Assembly (NCBI GenBank): GCA_029061605.1
Contig: JAIDRT010000055.1
Span: forward strand, 36,377 to 100,376
From: Clostridia bacterium
Lineage (GTDB): Bacteria; Bacillota; Clostridia; Christensenellales; UBA3700
Reading direction: 5' to 3'
Length of the DNA stretch: 64,000 nt
Positions 18,003 to 25,732 of the stretch are shown here, in pieces (positions within the stretch are counted from its first letter, which is position 1; every line of letters starts with the position of its first letter). The notes beneath the pieces were generated by a model. The model saw only the letters and a list, made by a program, of their open reading frames with translations, ran no database searches and was not told where the DNA came from. A program made the position numbers and the translations under genes.

Positions 18003-18030
18003 TGGACAAACTTTATTTTTATGCTATAAT
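18003..18030 (+). promoter_or_regulatory. Promoter giving a leaderless transcript (18037 gene)
   Basis: TGGACA (18003-18008), 16-nt spacer, TATAAT (18025-18030). The ATG begins at 18037, where transcription should start. No ribosome site precedes it. Confidence 0.7.
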
Positions 18031-18036
18031 AAAATT

Positions 18037-19194
18037 ATGGAATTGCAAGCAAACGACAACGTATGCGAAGAAGTTGGCGAAAGTGTCGTATTGGAAGAAG
18101 TTCAGGACGAAATAACCTCTCCGATACAGGAAACTGCGCAAAACGATGCGCCTAATAAAAAGATGCGAGCAGAGAGTAAGAATTACGGAAAGAAGTTTTC
18201 GGCGAGAATTTATAAGTATTTTTCACTCTTGACCTTTTTTATCTATTATCTCAACTTTATGTTGAGAATTGGTATGCGTTGTTCAAGTTACTTCAAAGAT
18301 CAGGGTATCACGACTTTTTCTGCTTGGTGGTCTGTTATGACGGATAAGACAAAGTGGGGAGAGATCGGCGACGCCATTTTTGATTGGTATACGATCACGC
18401 TTTTGGTATTCCTATTTTTGTATTCAGTGGTATTTATCATTACGTTTATCAGGTTTTCGCCTAAGCATAAGAAGACTTTCAAATATTTCAAAAAAGGTTT
18501 TGTTATGGCTAGACGCGTCATCAAACTTATCAGCGTAGGCTTGACTTTGACCGTCTTGGTTAATTCTGCTCAACTTGCCACTTTCAGTGATAAGTTTATG
18601 TTTGTCATTTCGTTGCTTTCCATTATCTTTACAGTTATGCAAATATGCGTATCCGTGACTACTTGGATAATAGGCAAAAAACTCAACAGAAGCGTCAAGC
18701 AGTACGTCGGCAACGTTATGAGCAACTATCTTGCTACAGCGCGCGTAAGACCGCAGAATATTGGAACGAGCAAGAGCAAAGCCACCGTAGGAGATAGGAT
18801 TGGAAAAGCAAAGGATAGATTTTTGCGGACTATCGAGACTTTGACCTTGACTAATGAAGAAGTGATGCAAAGAGCGGCGGAGATAGAAGGATATGTCGTA
18901 GACAACAACGATATGACGGAGAGGTTTGAAAATGATTATCATCCTAGCGTCGACGAAGAAATCGCCGTAGAGGATCAAAAGAAGAAGCCTAAGAAAGCAA
19001 AGCATAACGTCAAAAAGGATAAGCGAATTTTAACAAAGCGAGAAAGACCAAGTATTATTCCCAAAAAAGTCAAGATTGAAAAGCAGAGCAATACTCAAGA
19101 GCAACAAGATAAGGCGGAAGACGTTGCTCAAGTGGCTAGCGAAGTATTGCAAGACGAGGAAAAAAGCAAGGAGAATTATGAGTCAGTTACATAA
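18037..19194 (+). CDS. Membrane protein of unknown function with charged tail
   Basis: 385 residues. An acidic N-terminal stretch (1-45) precedes about four membrane segments (near 60-80, 110-140, 160-182, 187-210). A long, very lysine/glutamate-rich, probably disordered tail follows (about 290-385). No family recognised. The ATG lies 7 nt after the last base of the -10 box, which implies a leaderless mRNA. Its end overlaps the dtxR-like gene by 17 bp, so the two are translated from one transcript. Confidence 0.82.
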   Translation: MELQANDNVCEEVGESVVLEEVQDEITSPIQETAQNDAPNKKMRAESKNYGKKFSARIYKYFSLLTFFIYYLNFMLRIGMRCSSYFKDQGITTFSAWWSVMTDKTKWGEIGDAIFDWYTITLLVFLFLYSVVFIITFIRFSPKHKKTFKYFKKGFVMARRVIKLISVGLTLTVLVNSAQLATFSDKFMFVISLLSIIFTVMQICVSVTTWIIGKKLNRSVKQYVGNVMSNYLATARVRPQNIGTSKSKATVGDRIGKAKDRFLRTIETLTLTNEEVMQRAAEIEGYVVDNNDMTERFENDYHPSVDEEIAVEDQKKKPKKAKHNVKKDKRILTKRERPSIIPKKVKIEKQSNTQEQQDKAEDVAQVASEVLQDEEKSKENYESVT

Positions 19195-19558
19195 GAGCGG
19201 AGAAGATTACTTAGAAGCGATATTGTTTATTGAAGAACAAAAAGGCAGAGTAAAGTCTGTCGATATAGCCAATTTTCTGGGTGTGTCTAAGCCCAGTGTC
19301 AACAAGGCTTTGACTATTCTTCAAGAAATGGGGTACGTCAGTAAGCCAAGTTACGGCGAAGTGACTATCACGCAAGAGGGCAGAAAAAAAGCAAAGACAG
19401 TCGCGGTAAAACACGTGGCATTGACAAGACTTCTCACTGAAGTGTTGGGCGTCAGCGCCGATACGGCAGAAAAAGACGCTTGCAAGATAGAACACGACAT
19501 CAGCGAAGAGACCACACAAAAACTAATCGAGTTTTTGCAGACGTTGGGCGAGAAGTGA
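19178..19558 (+). CDS. DtxR/MntR-type metal-dependent regulator
   Basis: 126 residues: MSQLHKSGEDYLEAILFI start and winged helix through residue 65, as in MntR/DtxR. A metal-binding dimerisation region follows (H...LLTEVLGVSADTAEKDACKIEHDIS) and there is no SH3 domain. That fits a manganese or iron repressor. The ATG at 19178 has an AAGGAG site; the open frame extends upstream inside the previous gene but without support. The last codons and stop lie inside hairpin element copy 2, so the C terminus (LGEK) is encoded by the element. No metal transporter gene is adjacent. Confidence 0.92.
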   Translation: MSQLHKSGEDYLEAILFIEEQKGRVKSVDIANFLGVSKPSVNKALTILQEMGYVSKPSYGEVTITQEGRKKAKTVAVKHVALTRLLTEVLGVSADTAEKDACKIEHDISEETTQKLIEFLQTLGEK

Positions 19559-19702
19559 GGTGTCGCAATTTTGCACGGCAATAATGCTTCCTATACTTCT
19601 TCAAACTCTCTTGACGTACATATAGTACGCCTGCGTTCGTTTTCATCTTATAGAAAACATTCTTACTCGTGAAAATCTTACGCCGCTCCCTTCGCGCCAA
19701 AC
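19543..19702 (+). repeat. Stop-codon hairpin element, copy 2
   Basis: 160-bp imperfect palindrome. The left arm GTTGGGCGAGAAGTGAG (19543-19559) contains the dtxR stop codon TGA. The right arm CTCCCTTCGCGCCAAAC is at 19686-19702. The inner parts match copy 3 closely (GCACGGCAATAATGCTTCC, TTGACGTACA, GTACGCCTGCGTTCG). Confidence 0.85.
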
Positions 19703-19736
19703 TGAAGTAGGCAAGATAACTGAAGTAGGCAAGATA
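19701..19736 (+). repeat. 18-bp tandem duplication
   Basis: The unit actgaagtaggcaagata occurs twice in a row directly after hairpin element copy 2. Confidence 0.8.
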
Positions 19737-19750
19737 TTAGAGTTATTAAG

Positions 19751-19837
19751 TAGCGTTCGTTTTCATTGTATAGAAAACATTCTTACACGTGAAAATCTTG
19801 CGCCACTCCCTTCTCGCCAAACGAGAGGGGATTTTTT
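19751..19837 (+). terminator. Right half of a hairpin element, acting as a terminator
   Basis: 19751-19822 repeats the right half of the 160-bp element (tagcgttcgttttcat... to ...ctcgccaaac). Here its end CCCTTCTC folds with GAGAGGGG across the loop gccaaac (8 bp, one G-T pair) and is followed by ATTTTTT, a good intrinsic terminator for the dtxR transcript. Confidence 0.7.
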
Positions 19838-19880
19838 AAGATAATAAGTCATAGTGAATAGTGAGAAGTGACGGATAATT

Positions 19881-19962
19881 TTATTGTCATTTCGACCGTA
19901 GCGGAGAAATCTAATCCATATTCTTGCCGTCACCTCGAGCGTAGTCGAGAGGTCTCTATCCG
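19881..19962 (+). repeat. Two direct REP-like copies
   Basis: gtcatttcgaccgtagcgg (19883 on) and gtcacctcgagcgtagtcga (19929 on), in the same orientation. The 604-bp gap from 19559 to 20162 holds the hairpin copy, its remnant, these repeats, the hairpin at 19970 and the PTS promoter, and no gene. Confidence 0.8.
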
Positions 19963-19969
19963 TTTATAG

Positions 19970-20013
19970 TCCGACCAAAATCGAGCATAGCCGAGATTTT
20001 GCGCTTGGTCGGA
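19970..20013. repeat. Isolated hairpin with TCCGACCAA arms
   Basis: TCCGACCAAAATC (19970-19982) pairs with GATTTT and TTGGTCGGA (20005-20013), leaving a GCGC bulge. The loop gagcatagccga resembles the REP core. Confidence 0.6.
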
Positions 20014-20103
20014 TATACGCGCAGTGACGGAAGGGGTGTAGCCTATTCTATCATAAGCGTTTTTATAATGTTTGAAAAGTCAAGCATTTTTTATCAAATC
20101 TAT

Positions 20104-20132
20104 TTGACAATACTTTATTTAATCAATATAAT
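20104..20132 (+). promoter_or_regulatory. Consensus sigma-A promoter of the PTS gene
   Basis: TTGACA (20104-20109), 17-nt spacer, TATAAT (20127-20132), 30 nt before the start codon. Confidence 0.9.
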
Positions 20133-20162
20133 ATTACCAACACACATTTTGGGAGGTTTGGT

Positions 20163-21413
20163 ATGGACGAGAAGCCTATCACCACTGCCGAAGAAGAGCA
20201 GAAAACAGCCCAAGTGGAAGAAGTAGTTTCAACACCCCCACAAATCCAAAACGACAAAAAACAAAACAAGTTTTGGACAATTACCAAAAAACTTTCAAAG
20301 AGATGGTTTATTGATGCCTTTACAGGTATGGCTCAGGGACTTTTCGTCACGTTGATAGCCGGTACGATTTTTACCACACTCGGTCAGTACGTCTTCACAG
20401 AAAACAATGCGGTCGGTCGCTTGCTTGTCATAGCAGGCAAAATTGCTTCGCTCTTGATGGGCGCAGGCATAGGCGCAGGCATTGCTCACAGACTTAAGAT
20501 GCCTCCGCTGGTTATTTTCAGCGCAATTGTTGCAGGCTTTATAGGCGCGTGGGCAGACACGTTTATCACAGCAGGGTGGGACGCAAATGCGGTCAGCGCT
20601 TTGGCAGGCAAAATTTTTGCAGGCAATGCTACTCGTCCTGGTAATCCTATAGGCGCATACGTCACAGCGTTGTTGGCGTGCGAGATAAGCGGGCTTGTCG
20701 CAGGCAAGACAAAACTTGATATCATAATCGTGCCAATCGTATCAATATTGCTGTCTATAATAGGCGCATTCGTATCGTGGCCATTTATATGGCTTGTCAA
20801 TATGCTTGGCAAGGGCATTGCAGTTGCTACAAGTATTACGCCATTCTTTATGGGAATTATCGTAGCAGTAATAATGGGAATACTCTTGACTTTACCTACG
20901 TCAAGCGCGGCGATTTGGGTAGCAATAGCAGCGCCGATAATTGCTTCGGGCACGGCGGAAGAGGTAAGAGCGATTTATATCGCAGGCGGAGCGGCTACTG
21001 TAGGTTGCGCCTGCCAGATGGTAGGTTTTGCCGTAATGAGTTTTAAGGAAAACGGTTGGGGCGGACTTATATCTCAAGGCATAGGCACCTCAATGTTGCA
21101 AATCCCCAACGTAATGAAAAATCCGCGGATAATGTTGCCGCCAATTATTGCCAGCGCGATATGCGGACCGCTTTCCACTTGCGCATTCAAACTTATGTGC
21201 GGAGCGTCGGGCGGCGGAATGGGTACTTGCGGATTCGTAGGTATCATAGAGATAATCTCTGCTTACAAGTCGCAGGGCGGCAATCTCGGACTTGTCATTT
21301 CGGGAATAATCTTGCTTATGATAGTATTGCCGGCGGTATTGAGTTGGGCGTTTGCGCTGTTGTTTAGAAAACTTAAGTGGATTAAAGATGGCGATATGAA
21401 ACTCCCAGATTAA
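20163..21413 (+). CDS. PTS IIC-like membrane transporter
   Basis: 416 residues. A hydrophilic, acidic N-terminal stretch (1-55) precedes about nine or ten membrane segments rich in glycine and alanine. The sequence resembles the PTS_EIIC_2 family (stand-alone IIC proteins): GMAQGLFVTLIAGTIFTTLG, GAGIGAGIAHRLKMPPLV, GNPIGAYVTALLA and GASGGGMGTCGFVG. No IIA or IIB gene is near, so the phosphorylation partner and substrate are unknown. Strong GGGAGG site and consensus promoter. A hairpin element starts right after the stop. Confidence 0.85.
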   Translation: MDEKPITTAEEEQKTAQVEEVVSTPPQIQNDKKQNKFWTITKKLSKRWFIDAFTGMAQGLFVTLIAGTIFTTLGQYVFTENNAVGRLLVIAGKIASLLMGAGIGAGIAHRLKMPPLVIFSAIVAGFIGAWADTFITAGWDANAVSALAGKIFAGNATRPGNPIGAYVTALLACEISGLVAGKTKLDIIIVPIVSILLSIIGAFVSWPFIWLVNMLGKGIAVATSITPFFMGIIVAVIMGILLTLPTSSAAIWVAIAAPIIASGTAEEVRAIYIAGGAATVGCACQMVGFAVMSFKENGWGGLISQGIGTSMLQIPNVMKNPRIMLPPIIASAICGPLSTCAFKLMCGASGGGMGTCGFVGIIEIISAYKSQGGNLGLVISGIILLMIVLPAVLSWAFALLFRKLKWIKDGDMKLPD

Positions 21414-21550
21414 GTGACCGAGTGCGTATAGCGCCGCTCTTTTTGCCCTAACGTCGGGACTCAAGAAGTCGACGTGTACGGCAAGTACACTTGACGACTT
21501 CATCTCGCCCTAGCACGGACAAAAATACCAGCACTCTCCGCACTCGAGAC
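21414..21550 (+). repeat. Stop-codon hairpin element, second subtype
   Basis: A long imperfect palindrome just after the PTS stop. The outer arms are GAGTGCG (from about 21419) and CGCACTC (ending about 21545). Inner arms are TTTTTGCCC/GGACAAAAA and GAAGTCGACGTGTAC/GTACACTTGACGACTTC around GGCAA. The centre is the same as in copy 1 of the 160-bp element, but the ends differ. Confidence 0.7.
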
Positions 21551-21579
21551 AAACTAGTTTTATGTATTATAGAAAAATA

Positions 21580-21657
21580 TAATGTCATTTCGACCGAAGT
21601 GGAGAAATCTCAATCCGTTTAACGTCATTCTGAGCGAAGTCGAAGAATCTAATCATT
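21580..21657 (+). repeat. Two direct REP-like copies
   Basis: gtcatttcgaccgaagtgg (21583 on) and gtcattctgagcgaagtcga (21622 on) in one orientation. The 404-bp gap from 21414 to 21817 holds these, the hairpin element, a terminator, a palindrome and the pepF promoter. Confidence 0.8.
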
Positions 21658-21672
21658 AACGTTTGTCACCTT

Positions 21673-21708
21673 AAATAGACGCATCTTTAATGAGATGCGT
21701 CTATTTTA
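21673..21708 (+). terminator. Intrinsic terminator
   Basis: Perfect AATAGACGCATCT / AGATGCGTCTATT stem around ttaatg, then TTTT. Confidence 0.85.
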
Positions 21709-21733
21709 TATAACTCTATTGCGAAGGAATATT

Positions 21734-21764
21734 ACTCAAAATATTTTTGCAAAATATTTTGAGT
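21734..21764. promoter_or_regulatory. Palindrome overlapping the pepF promoter
   Basis: ACTCAAAATATTTT (21734-21747) and AAAATATTTTGAGT (21751-21764) are perfect 14-bp inverted repeats around TGC. The right arm contains the likely -35 (TTGAGT, 21759) of a promoter with TATAAT at 21781-21786. Confidence 0.55.
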
Positions 21765-21817
21765 TTTAGCCTATTTGGTATATAATTAAATACATAGATA
21801 AAAATACGGAGGCAAAT

Positions 21818-23599
21818 ATGCAAGTTTTATCAAGAGGCGAAATTGACAAAAAATATAAATGGAGATTAGAAGACATCATACCTTCTGACGCGGAATGGGA
21901 GAGGATCTGTCATTTGACTTCAAAGCGAGGAAAGCAAATAGGCAAGTTTCAAGGTAAACTTGGCGATAGAGAGAGCATTTTGCAATGCTTACGCTTTGAC
22001 GACGAATTGAGCATAGATTTAGAGAAGTTGTACGTTTACGCCAAGATGCGCAAAGACGAAGATTGCTCTGTCAACAAATATGTTGGAATGGTAGATAAAA
22101 TAAAAAATCTTCTTGTAGATATATCTGAAAGGTCTGCGTATATAATGCCCGAGTTGTCGGCTAACAGCGAAGAATTTTTGCAAGAACTTGCCAAAGACAG
22201 CGACTTTGCCGACTATTCTTATACTTTGGAACTTATCGTCAAAAACAAACAGCATACGTTGTCCACGCCTGAAGAGATATTGCTTGCTAAGACCGGTTTA
22301 TTCAGCGGATTGTTCCAAGAGGCATTTGGAATGTTTGACAATCTTGATATCAAATTCAACAAATTCACAACTTCCAACGGCGAAAAAGTTCAACTTTCTC
22401 ACGGACTTTACGGAGCGCTGATGCAATCGCAGATACGCGACGACAGAAAGAAAGCCTTTGACAGTATGTTTACTGCATACAAGGATATGATAAACACCAT
22501 AGCGACTTTGTATATCGGCAACGTAAAAAAGAACGTGTTCTATTCTCAAGCGCGCAAGTATGAGAACTGTCTTGACAGGGCTACCAGCGGAGAAGATGTG
22601 TCTATCGACGTGTATTACAGACTTTTGGATTGTGTGAATGAGAATATTCCGCTATTGCACAGATATCTTCGTTATCGCAGACACGCGCTTGGGTATACAA
22701 TGTTGCATATGTACGATTTGCACGTGCCTATCACTGGCGGAGATAGCCTCGGCGTTGAGTACGAAGAGGCTTGCAAGATAGTCAAAGACGCATTGCAACC
22801 TCTTGGAGAAGAATACGCAGGTTTGCTTGACCAAGCGTTCAATGAGGGGTGGATAGACGTATACGAGAACAAGGGCAAGAGAAGCGGCGCGTACAGTTGG
22901 GGATGCTACGGCTCTCATCCTTACGTGCTTCTCAATTACCAAAAGACCACTCACGATATTTTTACTATTGCGCACGAACTCGGACACGCAATGCACACCT
23001 ATTATTCCAACGCAAGTCAGCCATATCCAAAGGCAGAATACAAGATTTTTGTGGCAGAAGTTGCGTCCACAGTCAACGAAGCGTTGTTGGTGCGTCACTT
23101 ACTCTCCAATGCGCAGGGCGAGCAAAAGAAGTATCTTTTGTCCTATCTTTTGGATATGTTCCGCACGACGGTATTCCGTCAGACCCAGTTTGCAGAGTTT
23201 GAATACCAGGCGCACAAGATGGCGGAAGACGGCAAGCCTATGAGCGCAGAAGCGCTGTGCGAAGTATATCGCAAACTCAACAGAAAGTATTACGTCACCA
23301 CCGGCGTGCAGAATGACGATTTAATCAAATATGAATGGGCGAGAATACCGCACTTTTATAATGCTTTTTACGTATATAAGTATTCTACAGGACTTATCAG
23401 CGCATTGTGTATCGCTGACAATATCCTCAAAAATGGCGAAAGCGCAGTAGAAGACTACAAGAAGTTCCTCAAAGCCGGCGGAAGTATGTCTCCAGTGGAG
23501 ATACTCAAATTGGCTGGCGTAGATTTGACGACCGACAAGCCTTATGAGCAGGCTATGGCGATATTTAAGGAGACCTTGGAAGAGTTGGAAAAAATGTAG
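21818..23599 (+). CDS. pepF: Oligoendopeptidase F
   Basis: Cytoplasmic zinc peptidase of the M3 family that cuts short peptides. 593 residues, typical for PepF. The zinc site is HELGH at residues 386-390 (in HELGHAMHTYYS), with the third ligand Glu in the following FVAEVASTVNEALL helix. No signal peptide. The start has a CGGAGG site. It appears to be a single-gene unit with its own promoter. Confidence 0.96.
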   Translation: MQVLSRGEIDKKYKWRLEDIIPSDAEWERICHLTSKRGKQIGKFQGKLGDRESILQCLRFDDELSIDLEKLYVYAKMRKDEDCSVNKYVGMVDKIKNLLVDISERSAYIMPELSANSEEFLQELAKDSDFADYSYTLELIVKNKQHTLSTPEEILLAKTGLFSGLFQEAFGMFDNLDIKFNKFTTSNGEKVQLSHGLYGALMQSQIRDDRKKAFDSMFTAYKDMINTIATLYIGNVKKNVFYSQARKYENCLDRATSGEDVSIDVYYRLLDCVNENIPLLHRYLRYRRHALGYTMLHMYDLHVPITGGDSLGVEYEEACKIVKDALQPLGEEYAGLLDQAFNEGWIDVYENKGKRSGAYSWGCYGSHPYVLLNYQKTTHDIFTIAHELGHAMHTYYSNASQPYPKAEYKIFVAEVASTVNEALLVRHLLSNAQGEQKKYLLSYLLDMFRTTVFRQTQFAEFEYQAHKMAEDGKPMSAEALCEVYRKLNRKYYVTTGVQNDDLIKYEWARIPHFYNAFYVYKYSTGLISALCIADNILKNGESAVEDYKKFLKAGGSMSPVEILKLAGVDLTTDKPYEQAMAIFKETLEELEKM

Positions 23600-23637
23600 G
23601 GCGAGCGTCACAACCTAAATATTCGCAATAACTTTTT

Positions 23638-23684
23638 AAATGTCATTTCGACCGTAGCGTAGCGGAGTGGAGAAATCTCAATCC
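23638..23684 (+). repeat. REP-like repeat copy
   Basis: gtcatttcgaccgtagcgtag then cggagtggagaaatctcaatc. The inner cgtag step is duplicated. Confidence 0.75.
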
Positions 23685-23700
23685 TTGTGATAGTATAATG

Positions 23701-23724
23701 TGCGTATCTCTTGATACGCATATT
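23701..23724 (+). terminator. Weak hairpin after pepF
   Basis: Perfect TGCGTATC tctt GATACGCA stem followed by tattt. The T run is poor. Confidence 0.45.
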
Positions 23725-23732
23725 TAATATAC

Positions 23733-23762
23733 TTGACTAATTTATGATTTTTATATTATTAT
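23733..23762 (+). promoter_or_regulatory. Probable dnaB promoter
   Basis: TTGACT (23733-23738), 18-nt spacer, TATTAT (23757-23762), 17 nt before the ATG. Confidence 0.45.
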
Positions 23763-23779
23763 AGAAGTCGGAGACAAAT

Positions 23780-25252
23780 ATGGCAGAAGAAAAGAGACAA
23801 AACAATATTGTGAGAAGTATGCCGTGTTCTATGGAAGCAGAACAAGCGGTACTTGGCGCAATAATAAGCGACAACGACGTGGCTATTCGCATAGTCAGCG
23901 ATTTGGTTGTTGACGATTTTTATGCAAAAAATCACAAGATAATATTTGGTCAGATACAGAAGTTGAGCAAAGACAACAAGCCTATCGACATAGTTATGCT
24001 TGCAAGTTCGCTCGACAGAGAAGGATTGCTAGTCGAAGTGGGCGGAGTGACCACACTTGACGAATTGGTAGACAGCATACCGTCTACTGCCAACGTAGAT
24101 TATTACGTCAATATACTCAATATGAATTCATTGCGCAGACGTCTTATCAGAGAATGTCGCGGAGTTATTGACAAGTGTTATGAAGAGGAAGACGCCGAGA
24201 AGGTCGTGGCGTATGCTGAGTCGCAGATATACAACGTGGCAGAGAAAAAAGATTCTTCATCGCTTTTGCACGTATCCAATACGACCGTAGAGGTAATGGA
24301 GAGGATAGAAAAGGCTTACAGCGAGAATGGCAGTCAGGGCGGATTGAAAGTAGGTTTCAGAAATTTGGACGAGGCTACCAATGGATTTACGGCCGGGCAG
24401 ATGATAGTTCTTGCCGCTCGTCCGGGTTGCGGTAAGACTTCGTTTGTAATGAATATGGTCGCCAATCTTGCCAGCAAAGAAAACAGCGAAGAAGTCGTTG
24501 CAGTATTCAACCTAGAAATGTCCGCAGGCGAACTTGTAATGAGACTTATCTCCAACATTGCGGGACTTGACTCAAGAGACCTTTTGGGCGGTCTTGAGAA
24601 CAAAGACAATCTTGACAAAGTTTGGGGCGCGCAAGATATTTTGCAAAAGAGTAATATATATATTGACGATACGGCGGGCATCACTACTGAGCAGATTATG
24701 TCCAAGTGCAGAAGACTTAAGATGCAAAAGGGCAGACTTGACCTTGTCGTAATCGACTATCTTCAACTTATCACGCCAAGCGATTCCAACAGAAGTACGC
24801 TGGAAAGCGTAAGCAAGATATCTCGTTTTATCAAGATACTTGCCAAAGAACTTAAAGTTCCTGTCATTATCCTTTCGCAGATGTCGAGAGATATCGAGAA
24901 GAGAGACGACAAAGAGCCAAAACTCTCTGACCTTAGAGACTCGGGCGCAATTGAGCAGGATGCCGATATTGTAGCCTTCCTTACTGACGGCGATTTCAAC
25001 GTCGACGCAGGCAATGCGGCAATCAAACTTATGATAGCCAAGCATCGTAACGGCTCGATATGCGACTTGTATTTTGAGTGGGACAAGAGTAAAATGCGCT
25101 TTAGACCCACCATTGCCACAAGAATTGCGCCGACCGCCAAGAATAACAATGCGGATATGCAGTCTGCCGGCGGCATAGACGTACCTCTTCCTGACGCTCC
25201 GGACGAAGGAGATTACAGCGTCGGCGGAGTAGAAGTGTCAGATCTTTACTAA
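23780..25252 (+). CDS. dnaB: Replicative DNA helicase DnaB
   Basis: Hexameric helicase that unwinds DNA at the replication fork (called DnaC in Bacillus). 490 residues. The N-terminal DnaB domain (MPCSMEAEQAVLGAII...) runs to about residue 115. The RecA-like domain has Walker A ARPGCGKTS near 212-220, Walker B LVVIDYLQLI, and ILSQMSRDIEKR...LSDLRDSGAIEQDAD. The acidic tail DAPDEGDYSVGGVEVSDLY is variable. No intein. The start has a GGAG site. The common neighbour rplI is not adjacent. Confidence 0.97.
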   Translation: MAEEKRQNNIVRSMPCSMEAEQAVLGAIISDNDVAIRIVSDLVVDDFYAKNHKIIFGQIQKLSKDNKPIDIVMLASSLDREGLLVEVGGVTTLDELVDSIPSTANVDYYVNILNMNSLRRRLIRECRGVIDKCYEEEDAEKVVAYAESQIYNVAEKKDSSSLLHVSNTTVEVMERIEKAYSENGSQGGLKVGFRNLDEATNGFTAGQMIVLAARPGCGKTSFVMNMVANLASKENSEEVVAVFNLEMSAGELVMRLISNIAGLDSRDLLGGLENKDNLDKVWGAQDILQKSNIYIDDTAGITTEQIMSKCRRLKMQKGRLDLVVIDYLQLITPSDSNRSTLESVSKISRFIKILAKELKVPVIILSQMSRDIEKRDDKEPKLSDLRDSGAIEQDADIVAFLTDGDFNVDAGNAAIKLMIAKHRNGSICDLYFEWDKSKMRFRPTIATRIAPTAKNNNADMQSAGGIDVPLPDAPDEGDYSVGGVEVSDLY

Positions 25253-25300
25253 TTTTGTTTGTGGCAAAGTTATATTGATTGCTTCATAATCAGTGATATT

Positions 25301-25334
25301 AAAAAGTTAGGTACTAAGTTGTACCTAACTTTTT
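25301..25334 (+). terminator. Intrinsic terminator after dnaB
   Basis: Perfect 14-bp AAAAAGTTAGGTAC / GTACCTAACTTTTT stem around taagtt. Confidence 0.9.
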
Positions 25335-25357
25335 AGTTACGGACCATTTGAATAAAC

Positions 25358-25392
25358 TGTCAGAGACCTCTCTACTATGGTCGAGGTGACGT
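25358..25392 (-). repeat. Single inverted REP-like copy
   Basis: agacctctctactatggtcg then aggtgac, half of a pair. Confidence 0.65.
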
Positions 25393-25459
25393 TATTCTTA
25401 TAATATAAAATAAAAGTCATCATAGAATAAATCTATATATTATTGAATATACATAGACT

Positions 25460-25732
25460 ATGAGTTACAAGAAAGAAATCCAAAGCAAATTAAAGAGCAA
25501 TATTGACGGCATAGGCAATACTTTTACTATCACGCTTGACAAGGGATATGCAGTGATAGAAGGTCACAAGGGTATCGTGCAGTTTGACAAAGAGCAAATA
25601 ATAGTCAAACTCAAAAAGGGCAGTGTAATTATCAAAGGCAGTGATTTATCTATCGCAAGTTCGCAGAGTAAAGAACTTGTCATCAAAGGTGACGTGACTG
25701 ACGTTTCGTTAGAGGGGGTATACAGACAATGA
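25460..25732 (+). CDS. yqfC: Sporulation protein YqfC
   Basis: 90-residue YabP/YqfC-family protein. The pattern of short beta strands (GNTFTITLDKGYAVIEGHKGI...IIVKLKKGSVIIKGSDLSI...LVIKGDVTDVSLEG) is typical, and yqfD follows with overlapping start and stop, as in Bacillus, where the pair is made in the mother cell during sporulation. No ribosome site is visible. A TATACA box ends 7 nt before the ATG, so the mRNA may be leaderless. Confidence 0.92.
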   Translation: MSYKKEIQSKLKSNIDGIGNTFTITLDKGYAVIEGHKGIVQFDKEQIIVKLKKGSVIIKGSDLSIASSQSKELVIKGDVTDVSLEGVYRQ

